Part shown: in pieces, positions 10,501-23,100 of the stretch | Numbering within the stretch: the stretch's first letter is position 1 | Layout: the number at the start of each line of letters is the position of its first letter | Source of the DNA: Paragonimus westermani | Taxonomy: Eukaryota > Platyhelminthes > Trematoda > Plagiorchiida > Troglotrematidae | Direction: 5' to 3' | NCBI GenBank assembly: GCA_008508345.1 | Contig: QNGE01002422.1 | Location: forward strand, 51,222-115,221 | Length of the DNA: 64,000 nucleotides | Made by a program: the position numbers and the translations under genes | Notes under the pieces: model-generated | Told to the model about the DNA's origin: nothing | Seen by the model: the letters and a program-made list of their open reading frames with translations, nothing else | Databases searched by the model: none

Positions 10501-12700
10501 CCAGAAAACAGGTCACTCGGAAGCCGTGATCAACAGCTAAGCCACTAATTTGGAATTCACTGGTCTAATGCCTACTGATATCACTAAATAAGTGTGTGTC
10601 AGTAACGTCGGCACTATCACAGTCACTTACTGCAGTGCAAGCTAGTACTGTCGATGCATTTTTGATTGTTTGGGTTAGTTAATGCTGATTCTTCCTCCAT
10701 CCGTCGTGCTGCTCCTTTCGCGTGCTATCGTGAAAGCTTAACATGGAGATCGATTAGTCTAACCCTGTTATAATATTTTTGAGAGAAGGTTCGTTTACCA
10801 ATCAGGCATTCCCGATAGTTATTTTACAAGCTTATGTTACAAAAGTCATTAAATACGCGTGCATTAGCATGATGTATACATGAAGGTTCTGATAGGTCAA
10901 GTGTTCAACCCAAGATGCAAGACCGCTCACGGGGTAGTTCAGGCCCTTACGTGACAAGTCACTGGATGGGGATTATTGACATTGGCATATATTTTTTTGA
11001 CCAATCTCTTCATAGCTGTCGAAACCGCAAACTGTGCAGGAATTCCTCATGTGCTCATAGCGGAGCCGTGGACAACTCTCGCGGTTGTACCTACAGAATG
11101 GTGTATTCAAAGCAGTGTTTAATCCGTCTTTACGGATATGATGGTTAGTATCTGATAGTTTGAGATTGTTGCAGCCCTGATTATCTAGATATTTTCAGTA
11201 TTAGACCATGCAGGATGATGTTCCTTCGCTGTTTTTTGAAACACTTGGTTATACAGGCTGCAAACTTTACAATCTCAGGAGACATGAGTACAATATCTTT
11301 CTTTCGTTGTGAACGGACATTATGACATTCAAGTTCAGTTATGAAATGATCTTCATGGTGAATCAGTCCTCTAAGTCGCAGTTGGAGATTGTTGTCTAGT
11401 ATGCGTATTATCCTGGAACGGTAGTGGAATCACAAATTATTTTTTACAAACAAACTAGCGGATTGCTTTCGGAAAGAACCTTATGTGCTTACTAATAAGT
11501 TGTTCAGATATCCGTTTTTATCAGGTGCATAAGATTGACCCAGACCGGTAAATGTCAGGGCATTGTTAGAAAAATCTCTCCCCACGCTAATGACAAGGTA
11601 GTGAATCAAGTTACCATTTTTCAAGTTTGTTGTTCGCTGTCTGCTGCGTTCATCAATATCTCCATGGACTGAGAGGCGTCCATGCGCCAAACAAGATGAA
11701 TGTCAACAGTCATGTTACTTACGTGACTATATTATATGATTGTCGTTTGTAATACAACACATCCCATATCCGTTGTGAAGTTAGAGTCCTGTAACCGCTT
11801 TCACTGCCACCTTTGAGTTGTGTTCGCACACTTGTCTCAACTGCGGTTCTTGTCTATTCGTTACCTGTCCAGTAAAACTGGCAAATTTGGCTTTTTCCTG
11901 ACCTTTCCTGCTGGGTTGACATGGTGATCAGGTTTATGTGCTGTTTTGATCAGGCGGACTATGTTGACTAAGACTTCGGTCCTTTCATGTTCAACCATGT
12001 CAGGTTGGTCGAAGGGAAGCAGCCAGAGGAATGGCAGGTGCGCTCGCTATGGATGATGCCAGTGTTGTTTTGGTCTTACATGATACTTGTCCTTGCCTGG
12101 TCTGGTTTTATGTTTGTGACTTGTTTATCTCTACGATAACATTGGTCTTATATGAGCGTGCTGACTTTATGGGTGTGTGGTCCCCGAGCTTGCTCGTAGC
12201 AATTGCAATTTGGTTGTCGTCGGCGGTCGATGCTTTTGCGTTTATGTGTGTCACCCTCTGCCTTACGGTACACGCTTTTGAGCCGAAAGCTCTGGATGAG
12301 GGCCGGACCGCTCTCCTGTCTAAGTCTGGGTGTCGTGGGACTATCCAAAGCCCATGGTTACACAACATAAACTAAATACCATACAGCGTCGTCTGTCATA
12401 TTGGGTAAAGCGCGTCGTCCTCCATAGTATCTGCTGCAGGATGGTTACGCGATATGCTACTTCCCCTTCCCTATCCAACTGATTCCCTCACATATATCGT
12501 TATTCTNTTGTTCCTACACCGTATCTTCCCCTTCCCTATCCAACTGATTCCCTCACATATATCGTTATTCTAATCGACCCTTCCGTTCGTCACATTACAG
12601 ACCACATGCTACGTTTTCTGGTTGATTAAAGCCTTCCTATCAGGCGTTGTATTTTCACTCTCTCGGTTATTCTTATCGGAACTATTCGTTACACAAACAC
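7552..12700. other. Long stretch without recognised gene
   Basis: Starts with the 3' flank of RABGGTA. No poly(A) signal was found close to the stop codon; the first AATAAA noticed is at 8811-8816. Only short frames without motifs are present, including a 77-codon minus frame near 8047-8280 and overlapping frames on both strands near 12031-12375, the latter perhaps the decayed 5' part of the next retrotransposon. Confidence 0.4.
12460..12571 (+). repeat. Exact 47-bp direct repeat flanking an ambiguous base
   Basis: The 47-bp block from CTTCCCCTTCCC to GTTATTCT occurs at 12460-12506 and again, identically, at 12525-12571. The single ambiguous base N at 12507 follows immediately after the first copy. 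This may be a real tandem duplication or an assembly join across a gap. Confidence 0.9.
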
Positions 12701-12789
12701 TCCTCCTCTAATGAACTCCCCAGTACGGATCCTAAAACAGGCAATGCTCTCTCGAGTCTCAGTAACACGAAGACCAACCTAAGACACAC

Positions 12790-15700
12790 CCGGGGACGCA
12801 AGAAGTTGTCTGAGACATGGAATGCGCACAGGCTGCTGGGTCGATGTAGCACCACAGGACGGTGGGAACGCCGAGCCGCACTGATCACGATGGGAATGAG
12901 TCGCTAGGGCGTCGACGTAGTAGTCTTGAGTGATAGAAGGCACGCAGACCAAAGTAAGCTCCGGGAAACAGGTGCTGGATGCACCTTCGGCGGACTATAC
13001 CAGGGACCATGTTGTGTGTTTCTCAGTCGCTGATCACATCAGTTCATTGAAGGTAGGTGAATCTTACGTCGTCAGTCCTCGAATCCTGCTCATTTGCCTG
13101 CGACCCGGCTGAGGTAGCTGTGCTCCATTTCCTAGTATTTATGGTCCAACTTTTTGTCACACTAATGATACAGAAGACCACTTCTATGCCCAACTGTCCG
13201 CCACAATCCGGGCGGCACCTGTAAGTGACCGACTGTTTGTTTTAGTCGACTTGAACGCTCGAGTTAGGCGCGAGTCGGCGGCCTGGCCTGGAGTCATCGG
13301 GCCGTATGGCATTGGTGTAGTCAATGACTGTGGTGATCATCTGCTCCACCAGTGTGCTACTAACGAGCTGGCTATCAAAAATACCCGATTTCAACTGGTT
13401 GTGAGTTAGGCTGACCCATGAAGCGGTCACCATCGGTTGTTTGATTACCTGGTTGTGTGGCAGTGCGACGTTCGTGAAGTGCGTATCACGCGAGTAATGT
13501 GCGACGCTGAAGGTAACACGGATCGTACGCTGGTCAGGACCAAAGTGTTTATTCCTGTCTGCAAGCCTGTCTGCTGTAGATCATCCGGATAACAACAGAA
13601 GTTGGACGTCAAGCGATTGGAGAACTGTGAGACGAGTACTGCTTTCCACTATGCAGTTGTCGCTCATCCTGTATCTACCACCTCCGAGGGTATGTGGTGA
13701 CGGCTGGAGGGAGAGATCACGGTTTCAGCCACCGAGACGATCGGTATGGAACGCCAGAAACGTCCTGACTGGTTCGATGGCAACAACGCGTCTATCTCCA
13801 GCCTGGTACGGTAGAAGATTGCAGCGTTTGCCGCTCCCACAATTTACCCGGACAATGGAGACAAGAGAATGATATTCCGCAGCACTCGCCGTCAACTGGT
13901 CGGAAGTGTTCGGAGAATCAAGGACTACTGGTGGAGGAAGCAAGGTGAGCGAATGCAGGACGAAGCCGATCGCCGACAACACATTGCGTTCTACGTAACA
14001 CTTGAAGTGATTTTCGGTCCATCCGTGCAATCTACCAAAGTACTGGCTGACGTGGACACCGGCCGTTCTTCTACCCGGCCAGAGGTGGCCTAATAAACCG
14101 TCCTGCTACGGCTGATTGGGTGATCGTAAACCGCTCGCTGGAACAGACCGTCACATCTTCACTGTCTCTCTCCCTGGATTTGACAGAGATAAAGGGCGAT
14201 TGGAAAACTACGCAGTGGAAAGGCTGTATGCAAGGATGGATTGATGCGTGAATTACTAAAAAAATGTCAGACCGGCGTCGGAGCGCACTTAGCTCCAGTT
14301 GGTTCACCTCATCTAGGAGCAGGAAATGATGCCACAAGAGTTCAAGGATACTGTGATAGTACCGTTGTTCGAAGGTAAGAGCAGCAAGCAGTGCGCTGAG
14401 AGCTATTGGGGCGTCAGTCTGTTGAGCTGCGCAGGTAAGATGCCTGCAAGAATCTCTCTGAACCGAGGGAATGCGGACGTATATGAGGCCAGTGTTCCTG
14501 AAGAGCAGTGTGGATTCCGGGCGAGTCGTAGCGCGGTCGACCTGATGTTTGTTGCTTTACGGCTTTAAGAGAAGTTCCAGTCCCTGTATGCCCTCCTTTT
14601 GGGTTTCGCCATCGCGTCTGATTCCGTGGGCCGGGAGGCGTTGTGGATGGTGCTTGGTAAGTTTGAATATCCAGGTAAGTTTGTTAATTTGATTAGAATA
14701 TTGCGTGTGGTCATGAAGGCGAAGATGCAGCCGTGTGGCTCGACCTCTGATGACTTCAAAATTGTCTGGCGTGAAGCAAGGTTGCATTCTAGCCCCAACC
14801 CTTCTTATTTTATATTTGAGTGTCATACTAACAGTTGCTCCTCAGGACTCGGCGGAGGACGGGGTTGAGATTGAATACTGACGGACGGATGGACGCCTAC
14901 TGAATTTTTAACGTTTCAGCGCCCCACCTGGTCACTTACCTCAGCGATGTGCATGCTTCTGTTCACAGGTAACAACGCGTTGTTTGCACACAGTGAAGAC
15001 GAACTACAACTGGCCGCGGCCTCTGTGACCGCAGCATCCAAGTCTGGATTAGATATCAACACTGATGAGAAGTCTCCTTTCTTTCAGCCTTCACTGAGCG
15101 GATGTGCTACCCCTGTACGTGCGTCTGAGAGATGTCGACAGCTGTTCAGATTTCTGCTACTTGGGTAGCAGTTTGTCGACAGATTTGTCCGCGGATCACG
15201 AGTTACAAGCTCGTGCGGCGAATGTTAGTGCTGCTGTCGGACGTCTTGAAAGACATGTCCACAAGAACCACAGTCGGAAGTTGTCCTCTAAAATATGTGT
15301 CTACCGCTCACTGATGCCCTCTATACTGCTGTATGGCAGTGAAACTTGTGCATTGCGTCAGCGGAATGTGTGTTCTCTGAACCGTTTCCATTTGCAGTGT
15401 CTAAGGTGCACTGTGGATATTGAGTGGTCGGGAATGGTTCCGAACACTGGGATACTGCAGCCAGCGGAAATGAACGGGACGGAAGCCATGCTGATGCTGA
15501 ATCAGCTTCGTTGGCTAGGTCACGACCATCAGATGGACGGCGATCGTATTCCAAAGCATCTGCTGTAAGGGTTGGTGAAATAAGATGAGCGAAATCCCGC
15601 TGCTTAAAAGCTGCGACTCCAGTATGTTATTCAGGCAAATCTTGCGCGTTGTAACATTGATTTCAGATCCTGAGGGACTTAGCGTTAAACAAGACGGTCG

Positions 15701-15870
15701 GAAGAGATGATCCGGACGGCGTCCATAAGTCCATTCAGCAATTATTGTGCGACCGCGAACGGAAACATGCGATACACAGGTCGTGGTGACTTGACTACAT
15801 GATTTTGCGATGTGTGCGCTAATGAATGCGCTGATCATCTCGCCAATGTACTCATAGTACACTGTCGGCG
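12790..15870 (+). mobile_element. Endonuclease/reverse-transcriptase (RTE-like) non-LTR element, degenerate
   Basis: Reads as an apurinic-type endonuclease followed by reverse transcriptase, with many breaks. Near 12818-12910 is WNAHRLLGR and WERRAALITM, then VDVVVLS. At about 13180-13400 VLVDLNARV stands for the usual GDFNARV, followed by AAWPGVIGPYGIG and NDCGDHLL. RT blocks follow: EFKDTVIVPLFEGK with VSLLSCAGKM (14340-14450), PEEQCGFRASRSAVDLMFVA (14494-14560), SVGREALWMVLGKF (14620-14670), and a degraded catalytic block LLFTGNNALFAHS near 14953 where FADD is expected. The C-terminal part (15104-15568) keeps CYLGSSLSTDLSADHELQAR, LLYGSETCAL, FHLQCLR and LNQLRWLGH. Loss of the catalytic aspartates and several frameshifts show it is dead. 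Low-level similarity of this style continues to about 15870. Confidence 0.85.
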
Positions 15871-16789
15871 AACAGACAACGAGTACGTTAGAGTTGAGTA
15901 GATTATGTCATATCCATTTTTTCTTGTTCACATCGACCAACGACCACCGTCATTTGGCAAACGACCCATTCGTTTTTTTCAGGAACCTGGGTGTCTATGA
16001 CCTTTTATCTTTTCTCTAGCTTTGTTGGTGTACCGTGTGATAAGTGTTCTGTCTGACTTTCGGTCCAAATTTGAACTCTATTTTCCATTATTGTTTTATC
16101 TGGAGTGCACTAACATACACTCGTGTGCTGAGCTACTTCTTGCATTTTACTTTCAACGTTTTTCTTCCTAGCTGAAATCTTACCATTGAAGTCTCTCTCT
16201 GTTTGTTTCCCGAGAGACATGGGTTTCAGTTCTGTGTTGGCCTACCAGTTGGCTAACAAGCATTGGCCGGCTGGAAGTAGAAACTCGCGCCTCCTGTTCT
16301 CAGTCCGTCGGGTTTACACTGGTTACCTGGTGTATAAGTAGAACCACAGGTGGTGCGGCGCATGCCACTTGTGATGACGGCTTTGGCTTCTGTCACTATG
16401 ACAGGCTAATCTGCAACGAATGCCGCCAACCAAGAACTTAGAAGTGATACTTCTGTGCCTTATTACGGTCCGAAACTTCAGAGCTGTAATTTATTACCCT
16501 GGAATTTTCACATATGCCTTGTGAAGTACTCGATTTAAAGCATCAAGGTCACCAACCACCAACTGGAAGTGGCACAATTCCGTTGACGCCGTTATTAAGT
16601 CCATCTGCGTTTTGAACTCCGGTGTACTTCCCTAGTCATACCTATTGAGAGCGTTATGGGCCGCACACGGCAGGTGCCATTATTGTTTACAGGCTACCTG
16701 ACGCTTCAGTTTCAAAGATTTTCAAACTTGTTCGTTAATTTAATAACGACCCTTTAACTTACGAGTGATGTTGACTTTTTCTTTTGCAG
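15871..16789. other. Upstream region of POLK
   Basis: Intergenic sequence between the retrotransposon and the first POLK exon. No promoter element could be identified with confidence. It ends in the polypyrimidine tract and acceptor described separately. Confidence 0.4.
16774..16789 (+). promoter_or_regulatory. Splice acceptor upstream of the POLK start, possible spliced-leader site
   Basis: TTTTTCTTTTGCAG ends at 16789 and is a strong polypyrimidine tract plus acceptor, 83 bases before the POLK ATG. The sequence from 16790 to the ATG has no other in-frame ATG. Flatworms often add a spliced-leader RNA to such acceptors, so this is either a trans-splice site or the end of an intron in the 5' untranslated region. 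The sequence cannot tell which. Confidence 0.55.
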
Positions 16790-16872
16790 CTATCGCATTC
16801 CGAAAGCCCAAGTCGGGTGCCTGGACGTTGTCACGCTTCGCTGTCGCTATCTTCCTGTTATCGGTCACTCTG

Positions 16873-16972
16873 ATGGACACGCCCGGTTGTGGACGTTACA
16901 GTACGAATAAGGCTGGGATGGATGGACTGGACAAACAAACCATCATGCAAATTATTCTCGAGAATTCCAAGG
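16873..16972 (+). CDS. POLK: POLK coding exon 1
   Basis: Starts at the ATG giving [20 protein letters not shown] and ends in phase 1 at [29 protein letters not shown] matches the start of the N-clasp of polymerase kappa. Chosen as start because it is the first in-frame ATG after the upstream acceptor. Confidence 0.9.
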
Positions 16973-19900
16973 GTAAGCGTTAGCAGGTCATCACTCTCAT
17001 TGTCTACCTTTGGGAAAATAAATCATTTATTATTTAATGCTTTTATTTAATGCTTTTACTTAATGCTTTATAAGTGAAGCAAGTTGTTAAGTGTCTTCTT
17101 TTTTTGCAATAGTAGACTATAAGGGCTGATTAAACTTATTTGAGGCGTTAATCAATACTTACTTAGTTATAATGTATGTAACACCAGTGCCAGTCGCTTG
17201 CAACTGCTTACAGTGTAAAACGTAATGCATGTACCGTGCTATAGTCTCCGATGTATCTGACTGACCAAGCGAACGAGCATACTTTCTGTTCACAAGTTTA
17301 AGTTACCAAAACTTTAGGTGACCTAACGCTAACCACGTCAAACCATGTTCTCAGGTTGAAGTTTGAGCTAATTGAATCACTGCGGTTCAGGTTTATAAAG
17401 TCTTAGACTACATCACTCGGTTGCTGTTTTGAAGGCTGTATTTATAGTGCACTTGTTGGAAGCCTAGGTTTTTGATGGCTTGCGCAACGTTAGCCACACT
17501 CATTTATTTTCTCCGTTTCGGTCGATCGTTTCTCAGTGTTTGTTCACCCAACAGTTGCAGACTGTCTCACTGCTGCAAGCCAGATAATTAGTTCTATCAA
17601 GTGTGTGTTTTCACACTTAGGGGCAATCTAAGTTTCAAAGTCCCTGTGTAAAAGTTAGCGCTTTACTCCCTGGTGATCGTTTTTTGGGTTGACTGACTTT
17701 TCAAGCCATACTTAAAACTGTGAATTATAGGTTCCAAGTTCTACGAGAATGAGCTTCGCAGAGAACGTTTATTGCACCAACAAATTGAAGCAAAACTCCG
17801 CCAAATCAGATCTCTCACTCCAGTAATGGTCCAGAACGCGGAACACGAGGTGAGTCGCATTTCACCAATATGACTTAATCATGTTGGTTTATGTCAACTT
17901 TTGAGTGGTTGGCATGCTCCACTTTTTCATTCGATTTTTGTTATACAGAGTAGTCTTACCGGTACACTGCTTTCTCTCTACGGCTTCCCCCATAAGGACC
18001 ACTGTTCTATTGAACTCAATTGTATTACAGGGCGCAGATTCGGTAGAAGGCATGATAGATGACTCTAACCTTTGAAGCGTCCAGCTTTGTAATACACAAC
18101 TTATCTGCAATGATCATCGATCTACCGTTTTCCCGCAGGCCTGCACTCGTGTTTCTCGTGGACGTAACCTTTATGAAGCCCACTGATCATGTTTTCAATT
18201 GGATTAATCAACAAAGAGAGTAGTAGCCCCCCTCAGAGACGATTGCTTACTCGTATTCCACATGCATTAGACAATTCAGCATGCTTATCTTCAACATGTG
18301 TTTATTCCGATTCAAGTCTAGGCTCGGTTGTTGTCGCACCTTATCAGCCCTTCAATAAGCGCAGCGCGAATAACAAGGTGCCCCGTTTAGCCTGGGTGAC
18401 GAGAGGATAAAACACAAATATGACTTTACTGTTGGGTTTTTGACCGTTTATCCATGTTTGCGGTTACACTAACTGTTGTTACTCGTCCAATGTCCTACGA
18501 GCCCGTAAGCAGATAACGGAATAACGGTCAGTGGAACGACGTATAACGGAACATAGTCAACGGTAACGGACTACGGAGTGTGCACGACTAGTTTGAGACT
18601 TCCTGGCCAACCCAACCATCCGAGGCTAACGGATGAACACAGAGAGAAAACTCGCCTCCAGACAGAGTTCCTTTATGTCACTCAATCCGAAGACCGCACG
18701 GTCACAAACCAGATCATATTTAAAGGGTTTGTGACCAGTAGGAAGACCAAATCAAAGATGGACCAAATGATAAGCCGAACAGTAAAGTGGTGCGCGTAGG
18801 CAGGATGTAGTCGTGTGAGCATTTGGGCACGCAGGTGGGGTGCCACAGATTTGTCACAAGGTTTGAAGGGCGAAGTGGCACATGACCGTGCCAATTATGA
18901 AGGTCACAAACAAGTGTACTTTGTTAGTTTTTCGCACACAATATTTCCGGGGAACTGACGACTTCCCTGACACTAACGCTACTAAAGGATGTATCACAAG
19001 TTATCTGATTGACAGGAGTGTCGGTTTCGACTGAGCCACATCGAGCTTGTTTTCACCGCTTGCTTGCTCCGCGTTTCTTCTCATAGCTAAACCGAGCATA
19101 TTCACGGTACTTGAACCACAGCAGTTTAAGCTCACGTACGGTCGTGTTGTCAAGTCGAACTACGTGAACATACTGAACGTTAAAGAAAGAAGGGGAGGTT
19201 AGCGAAGCCCACAACCAGCTGCCCGTCAACCGTAGGACAGCTGTTTAGTACCCTAAAGCAGAGAGAAGAACAGAACACCAATACGATGCAAGTTACTATC
19301 AAAGGTTACCGATTTACCGTACGTTTTGGCCGCGTTAACAAGAGAGACATCCAGTGAGCAACAAACATCTGTTGAGTGATTGATGAAAATAAAGTAGTGT
19401 TAATAACACGTTTACGGTACTCTAACCTTTTTGATGCACCTTTCTAGAAATGACCGCGTCTAGTTGGAATATGTCCCCAAGGCAGTTGCCTCCGCTCACA
19501 ACACCCATCCTCTCAACATGCCTGATTTTCCTTTTTCCTAGAGATGGTGGCTGTGGTTGGAACACTAGTTTGAAAGCTGGTCTTGTAAAAACTTGAAGGT
19601 TCACCCCTTGGTTGTTCACGTAAAATCCACGGCCTTCCCTCTGAGCTTGCAGTTTGCTTGGCCACCGTGTTGCTGGTCATGTAGTGCATTTTTTACTGAT
19701 CAACTCAGCTCGGTTTGGTTTCTCATGTGGTTTTGTTCTGCTGTTACGTGATTGCTGTCCCCTTAAACGACATGGAGGAAGCGACCAATTAAATTTAAAA
19801 GCGAATGTTGTGCGCCTCGGACTATTTATCCATTGTCTTCAGTAGTTTCATGAGTGGTTCAAGCAATTGTTTATTTCGCAGCATCGATGCTGTTATCTTT

Positions 19901-20095
19901 GTTGTTTTCAGGTTTCTGTCCTGTTCTTAATTCCCGAGCAAACCACGTGTCCTACTCAGCCTGAAGTGAGGTACATGTGTCCCGCCTCTTGATACTAACT
20001 TGTCGTCAATGCCAGGCAGAACGTGCCCAACCATACTTTTTATCAGTTAACCGGTGGTTGCAGCGACAATCCTATCTGCATAACCTCTCTCTGTA

Positions 20096-20129
<34 letters not shown>

Positions 20130-23100
20130 GCGTCTAGTTCAGACGGTGTTCCCAGGCTTGAAATGGACAAACTGCGTAAGGACTAAAGACGAAGGAATTA
20201 ACATCGGGGGTGAATTGCAAAATCACCGGACAGTTATTTAGGTCACTGGGGAATTTCGCATTGACTGACCGCTGGTTGGACTCTAGTCATGAAATCGATC
20301 TGAAAAATGTCCAGTTAGTTGGACTGAAATTCGGAACTACGATGAAACTTCCCTACGGTGACTTCTCCTATAAGCGACCACTTCACAGCAGCGACTATTT
20401 CAGCTCAGTTCTGTGAAATGTCTATTGAACCACATTCTACAACTATCTTCCTAATTCCTACATCTACCGTTTGTTTGTTGACTACGGTCTCTTCACGGTG
20501 ACCGGACCTCACATTCACACACGGCCGCAGTTCCGTTACCAGGTCGAAAATATGTTTCTCTGCTGTTTGATTCACATCAGGATGGATGTTAGTGAAGGAA
20601 GCAGCACCCATGCGGCTTCAAAGAGGCTCTGGCTATAAAAGGTTGCAATGTTAAGAGAGGAAGGTTTCGTGATCTAATAGGTAGTTTGTGATTAGTTATC
20701 AAGTGGACGAGGCTGGGGTTGTCTGTACCGCATTGTACGCACTAGGCTGACTAGCGTTATGTGGTGGTCAAAATCAAGAAACCATACCCTTGGTTCAACG
20801 AGTGGATAAAAGTTAACTGCTTTAGTGCTCTCGTAGATTCACTAAAAAGGTTGGTTGATCGCATAAGAATAATTAGAGCGGAAGTTCTAAATATTACTCT
20901 CAACCAGGCGGTTTAAGTCCGGTGAAGTTCGATTATCGAAGGCATGCAGAAGTTTCTCAATACATGAGTATCTTTTAATGAAGGCGTGCATAAAACGCTA
21001 CATAGCCGGCTTGTGTACGCCAGAAACAAATGTCTTTTTTCCATTCCAAGTCTAGTTTCCACAGTGGAAGTTATCGAAGTTTCTGGTGGTTTAGGATACG
21101 TCAGGTTTTCATCAAACATTTACCCGCTTTTAAGATTTATCCAGAAAACAGAATCAACTCACGTGCCTTCTATGAAGAAGACACGAATGCATCTACAGTT
21201 TACTACGATTTAGTTGAATCACCTCCAATTTACAATGGTAGGATTTGGATTAGGCTGTATTATTTACTTGCAGGTTTCTGAAGCAATGCTCCGCGTTGAG
21301 GGGGATAAACGTCGTTTTGCGAAGAACAAATTGAGGTTCTTCTATCTTACTATGCAACAGGTTAAAAGTTGACACTGTATGTAATAGAAAGAGGGAAAAG
21401 AATGAGTTGTTTCAAAATTACGGACCCATCCGCTTCATGTGTAAAGCTATGGATGATGAGGAAGATATTCTGCCCAATTGAACTCTATATCTAGATGGCC
21501 GTAACGAATAGACTAGACCTTCGGGCCGACGGGTGTTTACTTGCTGACAACTATCTTGCTCAGTCAGAGGCTCAAGGTACCCACCCAGTTACACCTGGAT
21601 CATGTGCTTCCGCGTCAGCATGTCGTGTTGAACAGGAGCCTGAGGTACGAGAGCTGTAGAACTATAATCATTTAGCCCTCATGAATATAATTATATTTCT
21701 CGGTTGCAAATCAATGCGGTGCGAAAGTCAGTCGATATACGGTCGGCGATAGCTTACAAACGGTGGACCGCCAACTGGAGTAAAGAGAGTAAAGCAAAAC
21801 TGCCGGTGTATACAAAAACATGCAAAAATTCCGGTTGTTCAGAATGCCTCTTCACGCATGTTCAAGCATACCAGATGAACTCAGGAATAAAACAGAAGTA
21901 CCACACAGTCAACAGACATTACATCCACAAAAGTGGACTTTGTGGATGGATACTTTGTGTGACAGTTGTTCTGTTCACACAGAATTTCTTCCCGGTCATG
22001 TACAGTTTGTTTTCTTCCTCTCGAATCGCACTTTTTTGTTCGCTATCTGGATTGAGGAGCTCATAGCACCAGATGCACAACTGGTAGGTCGATTGACAAC
22101 TAATCGTACTATCGTTGTTGGTTGATCGTATTTTTTGTGTGCTACTGGTATGTTTTTTTATGAACATTTTATGTGACCAAACAGATTTCCTAACGTAATC
22201 AAGCGCTGTTGTAGATTTCAGTTGTGTGAAACACCACTTGTCAAACTGATAAACGTTGGTTACCTTGCGTCCAATTACTTCGTTGGTTCGAGAGTGGGAT
22301 TTTTTTTAAGCTAGCGGAGCGTGTGCGCCTATGCTACTACGGAATCTTCTACGATGTGTAATCTTCTCTTGTTTTTATCTGGCATCTTGTGCTGTCTAGC
22401 GTTCGGCTGCTGGAACATCGTGTGTAGGCAGTTGGATGTGAGAGTGGCGAGGATAGGTTACGCTGCTCAGTCGGCACAGAGGTTGTGCCACTGTCCGTCC
22501 AATTTTTGATAGTCTAACCTTATTGGCTGCGTCGAAGTTAAACTTTGTTATAGTGAATCACACAGTTTGCATTCGGATAAGAGCTTAGGTTCCCTTTAAC
22601 AAAACCTCACAGTTGGGGGTTGTTAACCACATAAAATACTTATAATGTTAGGCAAACAGAGGCTATACCTTTAGAACCCACTTGTGTTGATCTTATACCC
22701 TCTCGTTTGTGCCCGTACAATGTGAAATTCAATGGTCTGTTACTACCTGCTAAGCCATGGATTCTGTCGTATAAAATATAGAGTGAAATCGTACCAACAA
22801 AAGGATTTTTAAACTGCTGTAAGTAAGCGTTCACATGCCGAGCCATCCATAACTTGGTTTTGTCACGCTACTTTTGAATACTAGATTACTGTTGATAAAA
22901 AGTTAACTATATTCTTACGCTTCCACAGACATATACACATTTGCATCCTCTAGTTCAAGTTTCATGTACAAAACCTCCAGGCAGATAAACTTCTAGAACG
23001 AATTGAAAAACGGCGGTGCTTCTCTCGATGCGTTGCTCATTTCGACATGGACGCATTCTTTGCAGCTGTGGAGATCCGCGATCAACCCGAGCTACGGTTT

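Noticed and set aside
12031..12375. 114-codon hydrophobic plus frame and overlapping 86-codon minus frame
   Set aside because: Both strands are open over the same stretch, there is no motif, and the region lies just upstream of a decayed retrotransposon; more likely its 5' remnant.
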